Below the pieces are notes generated by a model. It worked only from the letters and a program-made list of their open reading frames with translations. It was not told the DNA's origin and ran no database searches. Of a DNA stretch of 8,710 bases, positions 5,625-8,710 are shown in pieces. Within the stretch, counting starts at the first letter, position 1. Every line of letters starts with the position of its first letter. The stretch lies in NCBI GenBank assembly GCA_965141735.1, contig CBCSOX010000111.1, positions 1 through 8,710 of the forward strand. Reading direction: 5' to 3'. Made by a program: the position numbers and the translations under genes. This DNA is from Massilioclostridium sp965141735 (GTDB taxonomy: Bacteria; Bacillota; Clostridia; Oscillospirales; Ruminococcaceae).

Positions 5625-7103
5625 TTAAAGAATAATGCAGATCAGGCCGCCGCAGCCCTCGTTGATGATCCTCTCGATGGTCTCCTGAAGCTTGAGCCGC
5701 GCGTCGGCGGGCATCCGGTAGAGCTTGTTGTGCAGCCCTTCGTTGACGAGATCGTGCAGCGATTTCCCAAAGATGTTGGACTCCCACAGCTTCTGGGGGT
5801 CCTCCTCATAGCCGTTGAGCAGATACATCACAAGCTCTTCCGACTGCTTCTCACTGCCCACAATGGGGTTGACTTCGGCGGTGATGTCCGCCCGCATCAT
5901 GTGGATGGACGGGGCGCTCGCCTTGAGGCGCACGCCGTATTTGCCCCCCTGTTTGACCATCTCGGGTTCCTCAAGGGTGAGCTCGTCGAGCGACGGCATC
6001 ACAATGCCGTAGCCGGTCGCCTCGACTTCTTCCAGCGCGCCCGCGACCTTTTCGTACTTTTTCTTGATTTCGGCGAGCTCGATCATGCAGGGCATGAGGC
6101 CGGCTTCCCCGTCAATCTGGATTCCCGTCGTCTCGCCGAGGATGGTGTAAAACAAATCGGGGTTGAGCAGGATGCGAATCTTCGCCGCGCCGCTTCCGAG
6201 GTCGATTGAGTCCACGTCACACGACGAAACGTGCTCGCACTCCTTCATCGCGTCGAGCTTGGGGCGCACCTGCCAAATGTGGGCGATGTCGCGGTAAATC
6301 TCCTTGATGCGGTCGAACAGGTCGCTCTTGAGCCAGTGGTCCTTTTTGAGCATGGTGATCCACCGCGGCATGTCGACCTGAATTTCCTTGACCGGGAACT
6401 GGAACAGGACCTGTTTGAGCACTTCACGGATGTCGGCTTCGTTGAGTTCAAGGCAGTTGACCGGCAGAACGGTCACGCCGTACTTGTCGCTGAGTTCCTC
6501 CGCAAGGGACCGGGAGGCGGAAGAACTGGGATTCTCACAGTTGAGCAGGACGATAAACGGCTTGTTGATCTCCTTGAGTTCGGCGATGACGCGTTCTTCC
6601 GCCTCCTCGTATTCGTCGCGCGGGATGTCGCTGATGCTTCCGTCCGTCGTGATGACTAGGCCAATGGTGGAGTGCTCGGTGATGACCTTTTGGGTGCCCA
6701 CCTCGGCCGCCATGTTGAAGGGGATCTCTTTTTCAAACCAAGGGGTCATGACCATGCGGGGCATTTCATTCTCAATGTAGCCGAGGGAGCTCGGGACAAT
6801 ATAGCCCACGCAGTCGATAAGGCGGACGTTAAACGTGGCGTTGTCGTCGATCACGACCTTGACCGCCTCTTCGGGAATGAACTTCGGTTCAGTGGTCATG
6901 ATCGTTTTGCCCGCCGCCGACTGGGGCAGCTCGTCGGTTGCGCGCTCCTTGCGGAACGCGCTGTCTATGTGGGGGATGACTAGGGTTTCCATAAACTTTT
7001 TAATAAAGGTGGACTTTCCCGTGCGCACGGGTCCGACGATTCCGATGTAGATATCCCCGTCGGTGCGCTTGGCGATGTCCTGATAGATACTGCTGTTTTC
7101 CAT
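5625..7103 (-). CDS. spoIVA: Stage IV sporulation protein A (spore coat basement-layer ATPase)
   Basis: SpoIVA is made in the mother cell and hydrolyses ATP to polymerise irreversibly on the outer forespore membrane. It forms the platform on which coat and cortex assembly depend. The product is 492 residues, the same length as the B. subtilis protein. The N-terminal ATPase domain shows a Walker A motif GPVRTGKS (24-31, with K30), the two threonines T70-T71 before EPKF, and the Walker B aspartate D97 in RLIDCVGY, all at the positions known from B. subtilis. A middle domain and the conserved C-terminal region, which in Bacillus contacts the SpoVM anchor, follow to the end (GGLICIIL). The start ATG has AAGGAGGT 11 nt upstream. 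The gene lies 80 bp after the sipL-like gene in the same direction and has its own terminator. A sigma-E promoter, usual for this gene, is not evident in the 80-bp gap, so it is probably transcribed with the gene upstream. Confidence 0.97.
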   Translation of the reverse strand: MENSSIYQDIAKRTDGDIYIGIVGPVRTGKSTFIKKFMETLVIPHIDSAFRKERATDELPQSAAGKTIMTTEPKFIPEEAVKVVIDDNATFNVRLIDCVGYIVPSSLGYIENEMPRMVMTPWFEKEIPFNMAAEVGTQKVITEHSTIGLVITTDGSISDIPRDEYEEAEERVIAELKEINKPFIVLLNCENPSSSASRSLAEELSDKYGVTVLPVNCLELNEADIREVLKQVLFQFPVKEIQVDMPRWITMLKKDHWLKSDLFDRIKEIYRDIAHIWQVRPKLDAMKECEHVSSCDVDSIDLGSGAAKIRILLNPDLFYTILGETTGIQIDGEAGLMPCMIELAEIKKKYEKVAGALEEVEATGYGIVMPSLDELTLEEPEMVKQGGKYGVRLKASAPSIHMMRADITAEVNPIVGSEKQSEELVMYLLNGYEEDPQKLWESNIFGKSLHDLVNEGLHNKLYRMPADARLKLQETIERIINEGCGGLICIIL

Positions 7104-7114
7104 ACGATTCGGTA

Positions 7115-7122
7115 ACCTCCTT
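7115..7122 (-). promoter_or_regulatory. Ribosome binding site of spoIVA
   Basis: On the minus strand AAGGAGGT (7122-7115) precedes the ATG at 7103 by 11 nt. It is a strong match to the 16S rRNA tail and fixes the start that gives the conserved 492-residue length. Confidence 0.85.
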
Positions 7123-7155
7123 ATTTACAGCATGGGTTGCGCACGATCGGCACGC

Positions 7156-7178
7156 TTCCGCCGCGCGGTGCAGCGGAA
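7156..7178. repeat. Short inverted repeat in the sipL-spoIVA gap
   Basis: TTCCGC (7156-7161) and GCGGAA (7173-7178) can form a 6-bp stem with an 11-nt GC-rich loop, directly after the sipL stop codon. There is no T tract, so it is not a normal terminator. It could stabilise or partly separate the two messages, or it may be chance. Confidence 0.3.
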
Positions 7179-7183
7179 CCTGT

Positions 7184-8710
7184 TTACTCTACAATCGGGA
7201 TGAGAATCATCTCCCGCTCACGGATGGTGTCCCCGTCCAGGTTGTTTTCTTCCATGATGGCGCTGACTGAGGTGTTGTAGCGTTTGGCGATGTCCCACAC
7301 CTGCTCCCCACCGTCCGCGTAGTAAATGGTGAGGGCGCAGTTTGCTGCCTTTTCTTTGGGCCGCGCGTCGTCCGCCGAGATGTCGGTGAGCACCCGGGTT
7401 CTCGCCTCGGCGCACACCCTGCCGCAGACATAGAGCGACACCCGCAGCTCGACAGAGTTTCCGTTGAGGGATGCCTCAGCGGAGCACGGCTCGGCGTGCG
7501 CGATGACCACCGCACCCGGCTCGAGCGGAGTTTCAGAGGCAAACCGGAATTCGATTGGGATGGTCTTTTCTATGGCGCAGGGGAGGTTCTCGTTGTCTAA
7601 GCCGATGAGCACGGCGTTTAAATCGGCCGTAAACCCGATACTTTCGCACTCGGCGGTCCCTATGAGGTTGGAGACAGTGCACCAGACGTCGCACACCTCC
7701 TGGAGGTTTTGCACCTCAAAAACTTCCTTCAGGCTCACAGTATCCGAAAAGAGGCTGAGCAGCTTTTCAGTCCTGACTTCTTTTGCACTTAGGGCGGTCT
7801 CGTAAAGCGTCGAAAAAGCATCGCAGACGCCCTGCATCTCTTTGTTTCGGAACGCATCGCAGCAGGCGGTAATGTCGAGTTCCACATGGATTGTTCCCTC
7901 CGCGTCGTTGTCGGGCTCCACCCGGATGGAAGTGACGTCAAATGTCGTGCTGCACTGGTAGGATTCGTCCACTCCGGGCAGGTCGATGATCTGGCTGATT
8001 TGTATGGTCTGGTCGGTGACCTGCAGCGCCCCGTCGTCACTGTCCGGACGGTAGAGGATGTGAAGGCAGACCTCCCCTTTGGTGACAATCTTGTTGGAAA
8101 TAACCTTGCAGTCATTGGCAAAAGCGGTTGCCTCGCAGGCTAGAATTTCCCCAACCGGGGGCTTGCCGTAGCCGACGTCGAGCTGCTCTTCAATGCTGAA
8201 CTGCTTGGTGGCCCAGAGGTGTTCGCTGCCCATGCTCATGCTCGATTTGTTCAGCTGCATCCCCATGCCCTCGGCGCCTGCGACCACCTGCTCCTCCTGC
8301 TGCTCACACACCTTGATGTAGATGCTCGCGGCTCCCCGCAAGTCAATCCGTCTCGGGTTGATGACGCGGCAGTTGATGTAGTCGCCCTTGGCAGAATAGG
8401 AGATGACTGGGTTGTGCGCCTCTCCCCGCATGTCGACCGTTTTGGAAAACGGCTGCTTTTGTTCAATGGAATGGATTTGGTTGCTGTCCTCGTCGAGGTA
8501 GAGAAGTTTGAGGCTGATCACCCCGTCGATCACCAGTTTGTCGCCCGAGGTCCGGCAGGAATACACCTTGGGGCAGATACGGCATTTTAGCACTTTGAAG
8601 ATGCTCGGGTAATAGTCGGGCAGGGTGTAGTCGAGTTCCACCGGCTGCTCCAACATTCCGTCGAAAATCGTTTCATTTATGCTAATCATTTCATGAGTGA
8701 GATTTAGCTC
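7184..8710 (-). CDS. sipL: SipL-like spore coat morphogenetic protein: SPOCS (DUF3794) repeats plus C-terminal LysM
   Basis: The protein has about three SPOCS/DUF3794 beta-rich repeats. They begin with EQPVELDYTLPDYYPSIFKV and recur near residues 165-260 and 310-400, counted from ATG 8689. A LysM domain fills the last 50 residues or so (GGEQVWDIAKRYNTSVSAI to the end). This order matches C. difficile SipL and, more distantly, B. subtilis SpoVID. SipL needs its LysM domain to bind SpoIVA and tether the coat to the forespore. Here spoIVA is the next gene, 80 bp downstream, which strongly supports that role. On the start: the frame is open to the window edge, the ATG at 8689 has no Shine-Dalgarno sequence, and the upstream codons read ELNLTHE. 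Family members often start with a similar MEL... segment, so the true start is probably one or a few codons beyond the window. Related LysM/DUF3794 proteins of unknown function exist, so the gene symbol is likely but not certain. Confidence 0.85.
   Translation of the reverse strand, partial: ELNLTHEMISINETIFDGMLEQPVELDYTLPDYYPSIFKVLKCRICPKVYSCRTSGDKLVIDGVISLKLLYLDEDSNQIHSIEQKQPFSKTVDMRGEAHNPVISYSAKGDYINCRVINPRRIDLRGAASIYIKVCEQQEEQVVAGAEGMGMQLNKSSMSMGSEHLWATKQFSIEEQLDVGYGKPPVGEILACEATAFANDCKVISNKIVTKGEVCLHILYRPDSDDGALQVTDQTIQISQIIDLPGVDESYQCSTTFDVTSIRVEPDNDAEGTIHVELDITACCDAFRNKEMQGVCDAFSTLYETALSAKEVRTEKLLSLFSDTVSLKEVFEVQNLQEVCDVWCTVSNLIGTAECESIGFTADLNAVLIGLDNENLPCAIEKTIPIEFRFASETPLEPGAVVIAHAEPCSAEASLNGNSVELRVSLYVCGRVCAEARTRVLTDISADDARPKEKAANCALTIYYADGGEQVWDIAKRYNTSVSAIMEENNLDGDTIREREMILIPIVE

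Noticed and set aside
5449..5787. Minus-strand frame with repeated SSALPVE/SSVLPVE peptides
   Set aside because: The peptide repeat only reflects the DNA repeats at 5437-5597. The frame starts out of phase inside spoIVA, runs through its terminator and is broken by the 53-bp unit.
5517..6209. Plus-strand frame of 230 codons opposite spoIVA
   Set aside because: It crosses the spoIVA terminator and is antisense to a highly conserved gene. There is no ribosome binding site.

Overview
This window comes from an endospore-forming, Gram-positive Firmicute of the clostridial type, probably a gut-dwelling relative of the Oscillospiraceae/Ruminococcaceae. That placement rests on four things seen here: a spoIVA gene, a SipL-like SPOCS/LysM spore protein, large secreted proteins with sortase-type C-termini of the (S/T)PKTG form, and GC-rich genes with strong AAGGAGG-type ribosome binding sites. 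The species cannot be named from the sequence.

Layout. Positions 1-414 (+) hold the 3' end of a cell-wall-anchored FIVAR-repeat protein, closed by a near-perfect terminator (487-520). A consensus promoter (656-684) then drives a 1249-residue secreted protein (784-4533, +). It has a signal peptide, a ricin-type lectin module, a GH127-type beta-L-arabinofuranosidase domain with its Glu and Cys residues intact, a second lectin-like module, three FIVAR repeats and an SPKTG sorting signal. The truncated first gene is a paralogue with the same tail, so this is a tandem pair of surface proteins. Their likely work is binding and trimming plant cell-wall arabinosides outside the cell, though the catalytic part of the first protein is not visible.

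Positions 4362-5191 are AT-rich between the genes and carry a divergent pair. A small Cys-rich protein is on the minus strand, and a 59-residue ribbon-helix-helix regulator (4968-5147) is on the plus strand. Each has a good promoter, and a dyad-symmetric element with a shared core lies across each -10 region. This looks like a small autoregulated module. The minus-strand gene runs through what should be its own terminator, which suggests a one-base indel in a homopolymer.

Positions 5192-5624 contain no gene I can support. They hold three imperfect tandem repeats of 53-54 bp (5437-5597) that run into the terminator of spoIVA.

Positions 5625-8710 (minus) hold sipL followed by spoIVA, 80 bp apart and in one direction. 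In Clostridioides difficile the SipL LysM domain is known to bind SpoIVA, the ATPase that polymerises on the forespore surface as the base of the coat. Here the two partners are neighbours and probably co-transcribed.
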